Below, in pieces: positions 49,214-60,048 of a stretch of DNA of 64,000 nucleotides (position 1 is the first letter of the stretch; each line of letters begins with the position of its first letter). The DNA is from Hemerocallis citrina (lineage: Eukaryota; Streptophyta; Magnoliopsida; Asparagales; Asphodelaceae). The translations under genes were made by a program, and so were the position numbers. Location: assembly GCA_017893485.1 (NCBI GenBank), contig CM030362.1, positions 38,100,984-38,164,983 of the forward strand. Reading direction: 5' to 3'. The notes under the pieces are model-generated. The model ran no database searches. It was not told where the DNA came from and was given only the letters and a program-made list of their open reading frames with translations.

Positions 49214-49344
49214 TATATCCAAAGTGCGAATATGACAAATTATTATGGCAAGTTCTCTTCTCGAATTTGCATTCATAGAATTGAATATATATTTCTGAAC
49301 TGGACCTTGGATGGTTGAAAATGAAGATGCTTTATTCTAGGTAC

Positions 49345-49440
49345 CCGAAAAGTATGGAATTCTTTTCCAAAATTACCCACCTTTTGAAAGTATTTACCAA
49401 ACCTACCCACCTTTGAAGCTAATTACCAAAACTACCCACT
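49345..49440 (+). repeat. ~31-bp tandem repeat, three units
   Basis: CCAAAATTACCCACCTTT, CCAAACCTACCCACCTTT and CCAAAACTACCCACTTGC follow one another at about 31-bp spacing. Confidence 0.75.
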
Positions 49441-49704
49441 TGCTATTTCAGATAGTGAGTTTAGTGAAAACATCATTGCTATCTGAGATAGCGAGTGTAT
49501 GGTGAGGTGTTTCTTCACCATTTGGAGAAAAATTGAAGAAAATACAAAGTTTAGACTCTCTATCTTAATAGCGTATGTGTTTGTACTACACTCGCTAACT
49601 GAGATAGTGAGTGTATGGTCTTGAAGAAAAAATACCAAGTTTATACTTGTTATATCAGATAGCGAGTGTTTGTACCACACTCGCTAACTGAGATAACCAG
49701 TGTC
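49440..49704. repeat. Palindrome array of the ACACTCGCTA/TAGCGAGTGT type, left part
   Basis: GATAGCGAGTGT and ACACTCGCTAACTGAGATA occur repeatedly in both orientations, forming imperfect palindromes of about 27 bp every 60-90 bp. The array continues at 56783-56935 beyond the copia and MITE insertions. Confidence 0.72.
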
Positions 49705-49709
49705 GATTG
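49705..49709. repeat. Target-site duplication GATTG, left copy
   Basis: GATTG before the LTR start; repeated at 56378-56382. Confidence 0.9.
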
Positions 49710-50669
49710 TGTTGGAATTAATTTTTGCAGTTTTCCGGGCCGGATTCCGGCAAGCTCCGGCCACCGGCGGCACCGGAAAATGAGTGGATTGCGATCCTCT
49801 CGACGAGTACTATTCCGTAGTATACTCACTTGCCAAAAACGAATTCCGTATGAATGAGAAATGTTGATCCAAAGTTGGGTACTTTAAATGTACTAACTTG
49901 GCAACTTGGAGAAAATAGATAGTCCCATATCGGAAATTGGAAATGATTTTGTCTAGTATATATACTAGAAAACTGGACTAAAGGGCGTGGCCCGGGGGTT
50001 ACCACTAACGTGTAGTGGAGAGAGGACTTAGCCAAAATGACAAACACACACGCGCGCGCCCGGCCCAGCCCGGCTCTGGCTCCGGCCCCGGCCCCGGCTT
50101 CAGCTCGGTTCGGCTTGACTTGTTCTGGTCTGGCTTAAATTTTTATTTTATTTCTTTTTGCCCAGACAAACTCTTCCCCTACTGAACTGAAAAGGCTTTT
50201 CAGATTCAGTAACTGGTGCCCATTACTTTGTAACAGCAGAGTAATGGCTCACCAGTTATGAATCTGAAGAGTCTCCATTACTCTGCTGTTACAGAGTAAT
50301 GGCTGCTGAACAGTCTCCAATCCAATTTCCTCTATATAACCAAACAGAGGCTTACATACAGACATAGAATTTTTTACATTTATTTCTTCTTCTTCTCCTC
50401 TGCGTCAGTGTTAACTGAGAGTACAACACAGACAACAGTTCGTTGTCTCTGAAGCAAGGATGCTGCATTCTTCAGAGAAGGTACAGTTGTATCCTGTGAA
50501 GCAATTTGCCGGTAACCGTCACACTACGGGGCAAATTCTGCTTTAAGGACAGAGATTTCAAATCTCGACTCTGTGAAAATTTTCTACTTACTGTTTCTCT
50601 TCAATTGATTTTGATTCCTTCACAAATTCTATTGGGATTTTTTATTATTTTTATATTCAGGTTCTAACA
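49710..50669 (+). mobile_element. Copia-2 5' LTR
   Basis: 960 bp, TGTTGGAATTAATTTTTGC to GGTTCTAACA, termini TGTTGGAA/TTCTAACA. It contains GTCCCATATCG (49922-49932) 24 bp before a TATATATA tract, a CG/CCGG-rich block (50050-50110), a long hairpin (50201-50266), a TATA box CTATATAACC (about 50330) and the word AAATTCTGCTTTAAG (50533-50547), which is complementary to the sequence just after the LTR. Confidence 0.93.
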
Positions 50670-50671
50670 AT

Positions 50672-50686
50672 CTTAAAGCAGAATTT
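50672..50686 (+). other. Candidate primer region: 15-nt complement to the element's own LTR
   Basis: CTTAAAGCAGAATTT starts two bases after the 5' LTR, where a primer-binding site is expected. It does not match initiator tRNA. It is the exact reverse complement of 50533-50547 inside the LTR (and of the same word in the 3' LTR). Confidence 0.5.
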
Positions 50687-50793
50687 TTTCCTCATAGATT
50701 CTAACAGTTTTGTGAAGTCTGTTTACAGGTGCTGTTCGGAAAAAACCAACTAATAGTTTCTGTTTCGAACATTTTCAGAACCAAAATTAGAAC

Positions 50794-53700
50794 ATGGAGA
50801 ACACACCCACTGAAGTTGCTACTGGGCTTCTCAGTACCCAGACACCGGTGACCCAAAATGTGACTGCACAATCGGTTGCGGCACATTCGGTCGTTCTGCC
50901 CACGCACATAACCGTGGGAGAAAAACCGGAGAAGTTCAATGGAACTGGGTTCAAAAAGTGGCAGGGGAAGATGCAGTTCTACCTGACCACATTGAAGCTG
51001 GACAGATTCCTCAATGAATCTGCCCCAATGCTGGCGCCAATGGAAGCACACTCCGTTGCTGCAGTTGATGCGTGGACTCAGGGCGACTACCTCTGTAGGA
51101 ACTACATCCTGAATGGCTTGGTAGACTCCCTGTACAACGTCTACTGTGTCTTCAAGACGTCCAAACTCCTGTGGGGGTCCCTGGAAAAGAAGTACAAAAC
51201 AGAAGACGCCGGGTCCAAGAAATTTGTTGTCGGCAAATTTCTGGACTACAAGATGATTGACTCCAAAACTGTGGTGAGTCAGGTCCAAGAACTGCAGGTT
51301 ATAATGCACGACATTGCTGCAGAGAATATGACGTTGTGCGAACCATTCCAGGTTGCAGCGTTCATTGAAAAACTTCCACCTGGGTGGAAAGACTTCAAGA
51401 ACTACCTCAAATACAAACGAAAGGAGATGTCTCTTGAAGATCTAATTGTCAGGTTGCGGATCGAAGAAGAGAATCGCAAGGCTGACAGGTCCTATGGAAA
51501 TCAGTCCATAGAAAAGGCCAATGTGGTGGAGCACGAACAGAAGGGCAAGAAGAGAAAGTTTCTGCCACAGTCCTCAAACAAAAAACCTCTTGCAAAGAGG
51601 TTTGCTGGGAAATGCCACAAGTGTGGTAAGCTGGGGCACAAAATTTCTGAGTGCCGCAGTAAGGACAGTAATCATTCAAAAACAGGACATGTAAAAGGGA
51701 ATGAAAAACCCCACGCACATATAGCTGAGAACTTGTCCACTGGTCTCTCTGACTTGGACCTCTGTGCTGTAGTATCAGAGGTCAATCTTGTAGGGAGCAA
51801 TCCTCGTGAATGGTGGTACGATCCTGGGGCCACCAAGCATATCTGCTCGGACAAAGAAATGTTCACCTCCTACCAAAAGTGCAACAAAGATGAACATCTG
51901 TTCATGGGAAACTCTTCCACCTCCAAAATTGAAGGAACGGGGAAGATAGTGCTGAAAATGACTTCAGGCAAAGAGCTAACACTCACAAATGTGTTGCATG
52001 TCCCAAATATTAGAAAGAACTTGATATCAGGTTCTTTGCTAAGCAAGAATGGGTTTAAAGTTGTACTTGTTTCTGATAATTTTGTACTGTCCAAGAATGG
52101 GGTATACTTGGAGAAAGGATATGTAAAGGATGGGCTGTTCAAGTTTAATGTAATGACAGTCATCCCTAAAACTATTGTTCCTGCTGTTCCCAAAAATGAA
52201 ATAACTCCTATTGCCTATGTTGTTGAGTCTTCCTCTGTTTGGCATGAAAGACTAGGCCATGTTAATGTAAATTCTATGCGTAGATTAGTTAACATGAATT
52301 TGCTACCAAAATTCAAGGTAGATAACTCAGAAAAAAGTGAAGTTTGCACGGAGGCAAAACTCACTAAAACTCCATCACGTTCTGTAGAAAGAAACACAGA
52401 AACTCTAGGTCTTATTCACACAGATCTGTGTGACTTAAAATATGTGCAGACCAGAGGTGGCAAAAAGTACTTTGTGACTTTCATAGACGATTGCACAAAA
52501 TTCTGTTATGTATATTTGTTACATAGCGAAAATGAGGCTTTGGATAAATTCAAAGAATATAAACTTGAGGTTGAGAATCAACTTGGCAAAACAATTAAAA
52601 TCGTTAGAAGTGATAGAGGAGGAGAATATGATGTACCATTTAACATGTTCTGCTCGGAACATGGAATAGTTTATCAGACAATTGCTCCCTACTCACCCGA
52701 ATCAAATGGTACTGCCGAGCGCAAAAACCGAACTCTAAAGGAGATGATGAATGCCTTGTTGTTGAACTCTGGCTTACCCCAAAACATGTGGGGGGAAGCA
52801 TTGCTGACTGCCAACTACATTCTCAATAAAATACCTCACAAGAAAACCGGCAAGACACCATATGAACTATGGAAAGGTAATTTACCTTCGTATAAATACC
52901 TCAAAGTGTGGGGGTGTCTAGCAAAAGTGGCAGTACCTAACCCAAAACAGGTCACCATCGGACCTAAGACGATCGATTGCATATTCATAGGCTATGCACA
53001 CAACAGTAGTGCATATCGGTTCTTGGTATACAAATCTGATATACCGGATATCCATGTAAATACAATAATGGAATCAAGGAATGCTTCATTCTTTGAACAC
53101 GTGTTTCCGTGCAAGGATACTACGTACTCCAAACGTACACGTGAACAAGAGAATGCAAGCACTTCAGTTGATGAACCAGAACATGATAATGATGAGCCTA
53201 GACGAAGTAAACGGGCTAGAACATCAAAATCATTTGGTCCTGACTTTGTGACGGCCTTTCTGTTAGAGAATGAGCCCAGAACTTTCAAGGAAGCCATGTC
53301 TATGCCTGATGCTCCTATGTGGAAGGAAGCAATCAAAAGTGAAATAGACTCCATTATGCAAAATCATACATGAGAGTTAGTCGACTTGCCTTCTGGATGT
53401 AAAGCTCTAGGATGCAAATGGATTTTCAAACAAAAATTGAAACCAAATGGTTCAATAGAGAAACATAAGGCTAGACTTGCGGTACAAGGATTTAGGCAAA
53501 AAGAAAGCCTAGATTTCTTCAATACATATTCCCCAGTTACAAGAATAACATCCATAAGAATGTTGATAGCTATTGCAGCTCTACGTAACCTGGAAATACA
53601 TCAAATGGATGTTAAAACTGTATTTCTAAATGGGGACTTAGAAGAAGAAATATACATGAAACAACCTGAGGGTTACGTAGTTCCTGGACAGGAAAATAAG

Positions 53701-54826
53701 GTGTGCAGGCTTGTAAAATCACTGTACGTCCTGAAACAAGCTCCAAAGCAGTGGCATGCAAAATTTGAGAATGTTATGATGTCAAATGGTTTCAAAATAA
53801 ATGAATGTGATAAATGTATCTACATCAAAGATACTCCAAATGGATATATTCTGGTCTGTCTATACGTAGACGACATGCTCATTATTGGAAGCAATAACGA
53901 CATTATCAAACAAACTAAGAGCATGCTTAGTGGCAAGTTTGACATGAAAGACTTGGGACTTGCAGATGTCATACTAGGAATCAAAGTTTCCAGGACATCT
54001 GAGGGGATTACTTTGTCTCAAGCTCATTATGCTGAGAAAGTACTTGAAAGATTCAATGAATTATTCCAATGGGACAGCAAAAAGTCCCGTCGATCCAAGT
54101 CTTCACCTGTTCAAAAATACAGGCGAAAGCATATCACAACTGGAATATGCATGTGTAATTGGTAGTCTGATGTACCTAACAAATTGTACAAGACCGGACC
54201 TAGCACATTCGGTAAACGTACTGAGTCGATACACGAGTAATCCAGGACGAAGTCACTGGAAAGGAATAACTAAAGTATTGAACTACTTGCGACATACTCA
54301 CAATTATGCGCTGCATTACACCAGATATCTAGCAGTACTGGAAGGCTACAGTGATGCCAACTGGATATCGGACTCAAAGAACTCAAAATCCACAAGTGGA
54401 TATGTTTTCACACTTGGTGGTGCAGCTGTGTCATGAAAATCCTCTAAACAAACGCTATTGGCCAGATCCACCATGGAATCTGAGTTTATTGCTTTAGACA
54501 AAGCGGCAGAGGAAGCAGAATGGCTTCGAAACTTCTTAGAGGATATTCCAATGTGGAAAAAATCAGTGTCTGCCTTATGTGTACACTGTGACAGCCAATC
54601 GGTTATAGCACGGGCACTGAGTTGTATGTATAATGGTAAGTCTCGTCATATCAGAAGGCGACACAAAACCATTAGACAACTGCTCTCAAATGGAGTAATC
54701 TCTATAGAATATATAAAATCGACCGACAACCTAGCGGATCCATTTACTAAAGGTCTGTCGCGAGAGCAGGTTGTGAGATCATCAAGAGGAATGGGTTTAA
54801 AGCCAATGACGAAAGAGGATACTTGA
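50794..54826 (+). pseudogene. Copia-2 gag-pol (two stops, one frameshift)
   Basis: MENTPTEVATGLLSTQ opens an 859-codon frame. Domains: gag (KPEKFNGTGFKKWQGKM), CCHC knuckle CHKCGKLGHKISEC near aa 274, protease near aa 343 with DPGATKHIC (D-P-G, not D-T/S-G), integrase with HERLGHVN and SEVC where a CxxC is expected, and an intact D,D,E core (HTDLCD, VRSDRGGEYD, PESNGTAERKNRTL). A TGA at 53371-53373 replaces a Trp codon before the RT (WIFKQKLKPNG, YVDDMLIIG). A frameshift lies near 54065 and a TGA at 54434-54436 within RNase H. The frame ends at 54826. Confidence 0.92.
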
Positions 54827-55420
54827 TGGAAACCCTACCTAGGAATTGGAGATCCCAAGATCTAGGTTCAAAGGGACAACTAAATCTTGTTGAATCGACG
54901 AAAGCACTGAGAGATTAACATCTCATACCCATTCTTAGGATGATAAAACAAGTGCTGCCTGCAAATAGTTAGGATAAGCTTGGCTTTTAATGATTTCCAT
55001 AGCTTTGAAATATAAGTGGGGTATAGCAGGATACTCTTTATGGGTAATCACCTTGTGAGTGTGAAATGGGGCCGTTTCTAGGGGAATGAATAGAGGCTAC
55101 ATTCTCCAAGTTCACTCACGATTAACCAGGGATGTTCAAGGCCAAAATGAACACAACAAGAGAACTTAGTTCTGTGAGGAGATGAAACTGTGTGATAGTT
55201 ATTGTCTAGGTTCACATGAACGCCCGGGTAGTTCAAGACATCATGATCACTACCTGGTCAAGTGAATCCGATAGCTAATTACTAAGGGTGGTTTAAAGTT
55301 GAAAAATTACTACCATTCCTGATGCAGAGATTTTCCGATTGTACTCTCAGAGTCTTTCTGTCATGTTTTTTGTTTTTCTGTCGTGTCTGGATTACATGGT
55401 CTAGTAATTTCCATTCATGT
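54827..55420 (+). other. Copia-2 3' untranslated region
   Basis: About 600 bp between the pol stop and the polypurine tract, without a supported ORF. Confidence 0.7.
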
Positions 55421-55427
55421 GGGGGAT
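55418..55427 (+). other. Copia-2 polypurine tract
   Basis: ATGTGGGGGAT immediately before the 3' LTR at 55428. Confidence 0.8.
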
Positions 55428-56377
55428 TGTTGGAATTAATTTTTGCAATTTTCCGAGCCGGATTCCGGCAAGCTCCGGCCACCGGCAGCACCGGAAAATG
55501 AGTGGATTGCGATCCTCTCGACGAGTACTATTCTGTAGTATACTCACATGCCAAAAACGAATTCCGTATGAATGAGAAATATTGATCCAAAGTTGGGTAC
55601 TTTAAATGTACTAACTTGACAACTTGGAGAAAATAGATAGTCCCATATCGGAAATTAGAAATGATTTTGTCTAGTATATATACTAGAAAACTGGACTAAA
55701 GGGCGTGGCCCGGGGGTTACCACTAACGTGTAGTGGAGAGAGGACTTAGCCAAAATGACAAACACACGCGCGCGCGCCCGGCCCCGACCCCGGCCCCGGC
55801 CCCGGCTTCAGCTCGGTTCGGCTTGGCTTGTTCTGGTCTGGCTTAAATTTTTATTTTATTTCTTTTTGCCCAGACAAACTCTTCCCCTACTGAACTGAAA
55901 AGGCTTTTCAGATTCAGTAATTGGTGCCCATTACTCTGTAACAGCAGAGTAATGGCTCACCAGTTATGAATCTGAAGAGTCCCCATTACTCTGCTGTTAC
56001 AGAGTAATGGCTGCTGAACAGTCTCCAATCCAATTTCCTCTATATAACCAAACAGAGGCTTACATACAGACATAGAATTTTTTACATTTCTTTCTTCTTC
56101 TTCTCCTCTGCGTCAGTGTTAACTGAGAGTACAACACAGACAACAGTTCGTTGTCTCTGAAGCAAGGGCGCTGCATTCTTCAGAGAAGGCACAGTTGTAT
56201 TCTGGGAAGCAATTTGCCGGTAACCGTCACACTACGGGGCAAATTCTGCTTTAAGGACAGAGATTTCAAATCTCGACTCTGTGCAAATTTTCTACTTACT
56301 GTTTCTCTTCAATTGACTTTGATTCCTTCACAAATTCTGTTGGGATTTTTTATTATTTTTATATTCAGGTTCTAACA
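55428..56377 (+). mobile_element. Copia-2 3' LTR
   Basis: 950 bp, same landmarks as the 5' LTR. Differences include CCGAGCC for CCGGGCC, CAGCACC for CGGCACC, TTACTCTG for TTACTTTG and a longer CGCG run. Confidence 0.93.
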
Positions 56378-56382
56378 GATTG
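56378..56382. repeat. Target-site duplication GATTG, right copy
   Basis: Matches 49705-49709. Confidence 0.9.
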
Positions 56383-56782
56383 GAGAGTTTTTTAAATACT
56401 CGTTATTTCACTATCTCTCTCACTTCTCTCTTTCTATTCTCCTCTTCACTTATCTCTCTCTCCACTTTGGACCTCTTGTCCAATGTACAATTCGTCTATG
56501 TTCGATGAACCGGACAACTTTTGTGGAACTTGATTTTACTCTCGCACTTTGTGACATCTCCTCGGTAACATGAATATTAACATTATTGAATGCATCATTA
56601 ACGAGTGTGGTATATCCTCACTCGCTAGTTACATTATTGAAGGCATCATGAACATTAACATTATTAATGAGTGTGATAGCTACATCATCTTCATTAGCGA
56701 GTGTGATAAGTGCAGAAGAGAATGGAAAGAGAGAAGTGAAAGAGATAGTGAAACATCGAGTTTTTAAAAAACTCCTCAATTG
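56380..56782. mobile_element. MITE-like element with ~60-bp inverted repeats
   Basis: TTGGAGAGTTTTTTAAATAC and TTTCACTATCTCT with ACTTCTCTCTTT at 56380-56440 match the reverse complement of 56720-56782. The interior (about 400 bp in all) is non-coding and holds GAGTGTG words like those of the flanking array. The copia element inserted at its left edge. Confidence 0.7.
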
Positions 56783-56935
56783 ACACTCGCTATCTCAGTT
56801 AGTGAGTGTGGTATAAACACATTCACTATCTGAGATAGCGAGTGTAAACTTAGTATTTTTTCTTCAAGATCATACACTCGCTATCTCAGTTAGCAAGTTT
56901 AGTACAAACACACACTATTTGACATATTTAATATT
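56783..56935. repeat. Palindrome array, right part
   Basis: ACACTCGCTATCTCAGTTAG, GATAGCGAGTGT and again CACTCGCTATCTCAGTTAGC continue the array broken off at 49704. Confidence 0.72.
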
Positions 56936-57975
56936 ACACTATTGTAGTCAACCTATGTAGGATATAATTCACTGATTTTATCATATTTTAAGAAATTTTT
57001 AATTTCACTGTACCAAGCAATAATTTTTGGGACATTCCGAAAATAATGAATTTCTTTTTTTTTAAACCAAATATTGTTGGTTATAGTGAACAAATTTTGC
57101 CCGGCTTCGAAAAATTTTGATATTTCACTTTTTTAGCCAACCTTGCAAGTTAGCTCACTGTTTTGGCAGATTTTTAAAAATGATGAATTTCACCTATTTA
57201 GCAAATTTACCTAGGTACAGTCCACTATTTTTACTGATTTTAAGAAAATATTAATTTCACTTTTTTAGCCAATTTCTTTATTTATCTAGCATTTTTCTCG
57301 AAAAATTTTGAATTTCACCCTTATGTCTAAATTTTGCGGATTATATAGTCCATCACTTTGGCCAATTTTTAAAAAAATGTTGAATTTAATATTTTAATCC
57401 AATTTTTTGTCGTCAACTTGCCCATCATTTTAGCCGATATTGAGAAATTACAAATTTAACCTTTTTGCCCAACATTTATATATTACAATCCATTTTCCAC
57501 CATTTTAGCCAAATTCCATGTTTTTCTGTTGTTACAGAGAGACTATATATTTCGCCATTTTAGTAAAAAAAACTTAGGTTATAGTCCTGTATTTCTAACC
57601 AAACTTGAGAAGTCCGAAGTGTACTTATCTTTTCGAGAAATTCCGAATTTAACTTTTTTAGCCAAAATTTATTGGTATAGTCCCTGGTTTTGGCCGACTT
57701 TGATTTTTTTTTTTTTTTTGAATGTCACATATTTAGCTAACTTTGTGCATTATAGTTCATTGTTTTTTAGATGTCGAAAGATTATAAATTTCATTTTTGT
57801 AACCAAATTTTGCAGGTTAAAATCCAATTATTTTGCCGATCACAAGGCAATCTACATTTCAACATCTCAATAAACTTTTCAAGGTTATAACCCACTCCTT
57901 CTGCAAAATTTTGAAGAAATTTGAATTTCACATTTTTAGACAACTTTTACAAGTCCACAAGGTTTTAGCATAGAA
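56920..57975 (+). repeat. Degenerate tandem array, ~15 units of 60-95 bp
   Basis: Each unit has the order AATTTCAC, TTTTTAGCCAA, a GGTTATAGTCCA word, TTTTGGCCGAT and a run of A before the next AATTTCAC. Unit starts are near 57045, 57118, 57185, 57251, 57311, 57383, 57452, 57547, 57645, 57720, 57785, 57855 and 57923. Units are strongly diverged. No ORF of note. Confidence 0.68.
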
Positions 57976-59074
57976 GTGTGACATCCCAAGTTCGTCATCT
58001 TAACAATCAAAGTGATTTGAATTTGTTGTGAAATTTGTGTATTTTTCTTTATTATGTTATGTTTATGTACTCAATTAAAGTAAAAAAATTCTCTGTATTT
58101 TTATTATATTATGTCATTTCTAACGGCGAGTTTAGATATTGAGTTTACCGAATGCAGATACTTTGATAACTGTTACTTTTTCTGCAAATAGTTACAAAAA
58201 ATGACGTATAAAATAAAATCAATTGGATTGGACTTTTGTCTATAAATAATTATTGAGGGTGAAAACTAAAATTTTGTTTTAGGTGGCACGTCAAACCAAA
58301 TAATTATAGTCTCTCGAGGAGAACAAGAAAACTTGGGGGGCACTAACCCCCTTTGGCACCACTGAGCTCCATCCCTGCTATTAGGTTTCAAATTTAAGCT
58401 TTTTTTTATAGTTGCAACAGGTCAAATTTGAATGCGTGCTAAAATAAATAAGGGTAAATCTATATCTACAACATCTTCTACAGCTACTTAAACACCTCCA
58501 CAATGGCGCATTATAATGTAAGAAGTGAATGTTATAAAATAAGTAATACGTATAGCATTGCCCAAAAATTAAATATGCACAACTTGTATATACAAACTTT
58601 ATTTTACTACTTAATATAACACATTATTTATTCCATTGCATTAATCTAAAAAAACATGAAAATCTATGAAAAATGAACAACCCTTGATTTTCTTTTTTTA
58701 AAAAAATTTGTACACACAATACTACAATAAGTAATTAGGTTACTTAATAGGTAAATTTGTTACCTGATGTCAATCTTTGGTTTAGAACGCTCTAGTTAGC
58801 CATGCAACAAAATTTAATTAGGAGTCCTTAAAAAAGAGAAAAACCATTGATAGAATTGACAAAACCAAGTAATAATTTAAATCATTATAATTAAAAATTA
58901 TAAAATCATGTAATGGATGTTCTCTTGAAGAGATCAAACGATAGTACATGGGTATTTGTAATTCGATTTTTCCAACACTTTGATTCCAATAGAAAAGATT
59001 AAAAACTATCATTACAGTGTTCAAATACTCAAAAACCGATGCAAGAAACGTAAGATTTAATTTAAGATTTGGTT
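57976..59074. other. No supported gene
   Basis: AT-rich. A short CT/CC-rich block near 58300-58380 (CACTGAGCTCCATCCCTG) looks like a fragment of an unidentified element. Confidence 0.45.
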
Positions 59075-59270
59075 GGGGTGCGCCAGGCCCGTGCAGTAGT
59101 GCAACGCATGGGCGACGCCCGAAAATCCCAGCAGCAAGCTACTGTAGTGGATCCTCCCCCTATCAAAAATTAATTTAATATCGTTGTGGACCAATGGTCC
59201 ACATATCAGATATTAAACTGATAAGAACAGATACTACACTTGATCTTAGCCAAAAGGCCGAGAAAGGTAT
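59075..59270 (-). ncRNA. U2: U2 spliceosomal snRNA
   Basis: The minus strand starts ATACCTTTCTCGGCCTTTTG at 59270 and ends GGCCTGGCGCACCCC, 196 nt, the usual plant U2 length. It contains the branch-point-recognising GUAGUA (complement at 59232-59237), stem IIa (TCTTATCAGTTTAATATC), the Sm site ATTTTTGAT (59162-59170) and the 3' stem-loops. U2 pairs with the intron branch point in the spliceosome. All core elements are intact and the upstream promoter is present, so this may be a working gene copy. The 3'-end processing box was not clearly found. Confidence 0.95.
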
Positions 59271-59295
59271 GAATTGCAATGACAAACTACGGGAT

Positions 59296-59303
59296 AATTT
59301 ATA
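59296..59303 (-). promoter_or_regulatory. U2 TATA box
   Basis: Minus-strand GGTATAAATTA, about 26 bp before the RNA start, as in plant snRNA genes. Confidence 0.82.
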
Positions 59304-59336
59304 CCAACTAGAACTCTGTTCACGTCACATCACAGC

Positions 59337-59347
59337 CGATATGGGAC
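59337..59347 (-). promoter_or_regulatory. U2 upstream sequence element (USE)
   Basis: Minus-strand GTCCCATATCG, one mismatch to the plant consensus RTCCCACATCG. It lies 33 bp from the TATA box, the spacing of Pol II-transcribed plant snRNA genes. Confidence 0.82.
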
Positions 59348-59589
59348 TAAAATGAATGCATACTGATACTACTGCTGCATATGGCGCAAGCACGTGACGC
59401 ACGTGAAGGCCAAGAGGCGGTCTGTATTTTAGTTTGAAGTTTGCCACTTTCCAGTGGGCCGGCCCAGTACCAATATGAATTATCTGGGCCTTAATTTTCA
59501 ATGTTTTTGTTTTCTCTTAACCTCAAAACTTTTATTTTTATTATTTTGATATTATTCATAGCTTGACTACAACTAGTTGGAATTTATCG

Positions 59590-59619
59590 TGCACCAAGTG
59601 CACGTGACTTGGTGCACAT
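59590..59619 (-). other. Helitron terminal hairpin
   Basis: GTGCACCAAG and CTTGGTGCAC form a 10-bp perfect stem around a 9-base loop, just before the CTAG terminus. Confidence 0.72.
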
Positions 59620-59856
59620 AAATGGTGAAAATTTTATCTAAATATACTTGCATTTAGCACACTCATATTCATTGAAATCAGATTTGAAGCAAGCATAAAG
59701 AACCCAAGTTAATCAATTCAAAATTTCAATCAAAACAAAGCACACATGGATCAAAATTCGAACGATGTAAGAGAGAACTATATGCATAATAGTTTCATCT
59801 AAAACATAAAGATATAATCATTGAATTTTTCATAAAATATATCATCATTTTTGACT

Positions 59857-60004
59857 TTAAATTTCAGCTAAATTTAAAAAAATTACACAAAGTTTTGGGC
59901 CAGTTTAAAAAAAGTACACAAAGATTTTTTTTTTTTTTTTTCATAAAAAAGGACAGTTTAAATTAAGTCCACTGGGTTAGTTATGGCTAGGGTTAGGGTT
60001 AGTT

Positions 60005-60048
<44 letters not shown>

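Larger units (their letters stand above)
49710..56377 (+). mobile_element. Complete Ty1/copia element, 6.7 kb, recently inserted
   Basis: Both LTRs, a polypurine tract and GATTG duplications are present. LTRs are highly similar, with scattered point changes and small length differences in the CG-rich block. The gag-pol frame has only two premature stops and one frameshift. No standard tRNA-iMet primer site follows the 5' LTR. It landed at the border of a MITE inside a palindrome array. Confidence 0.93.
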
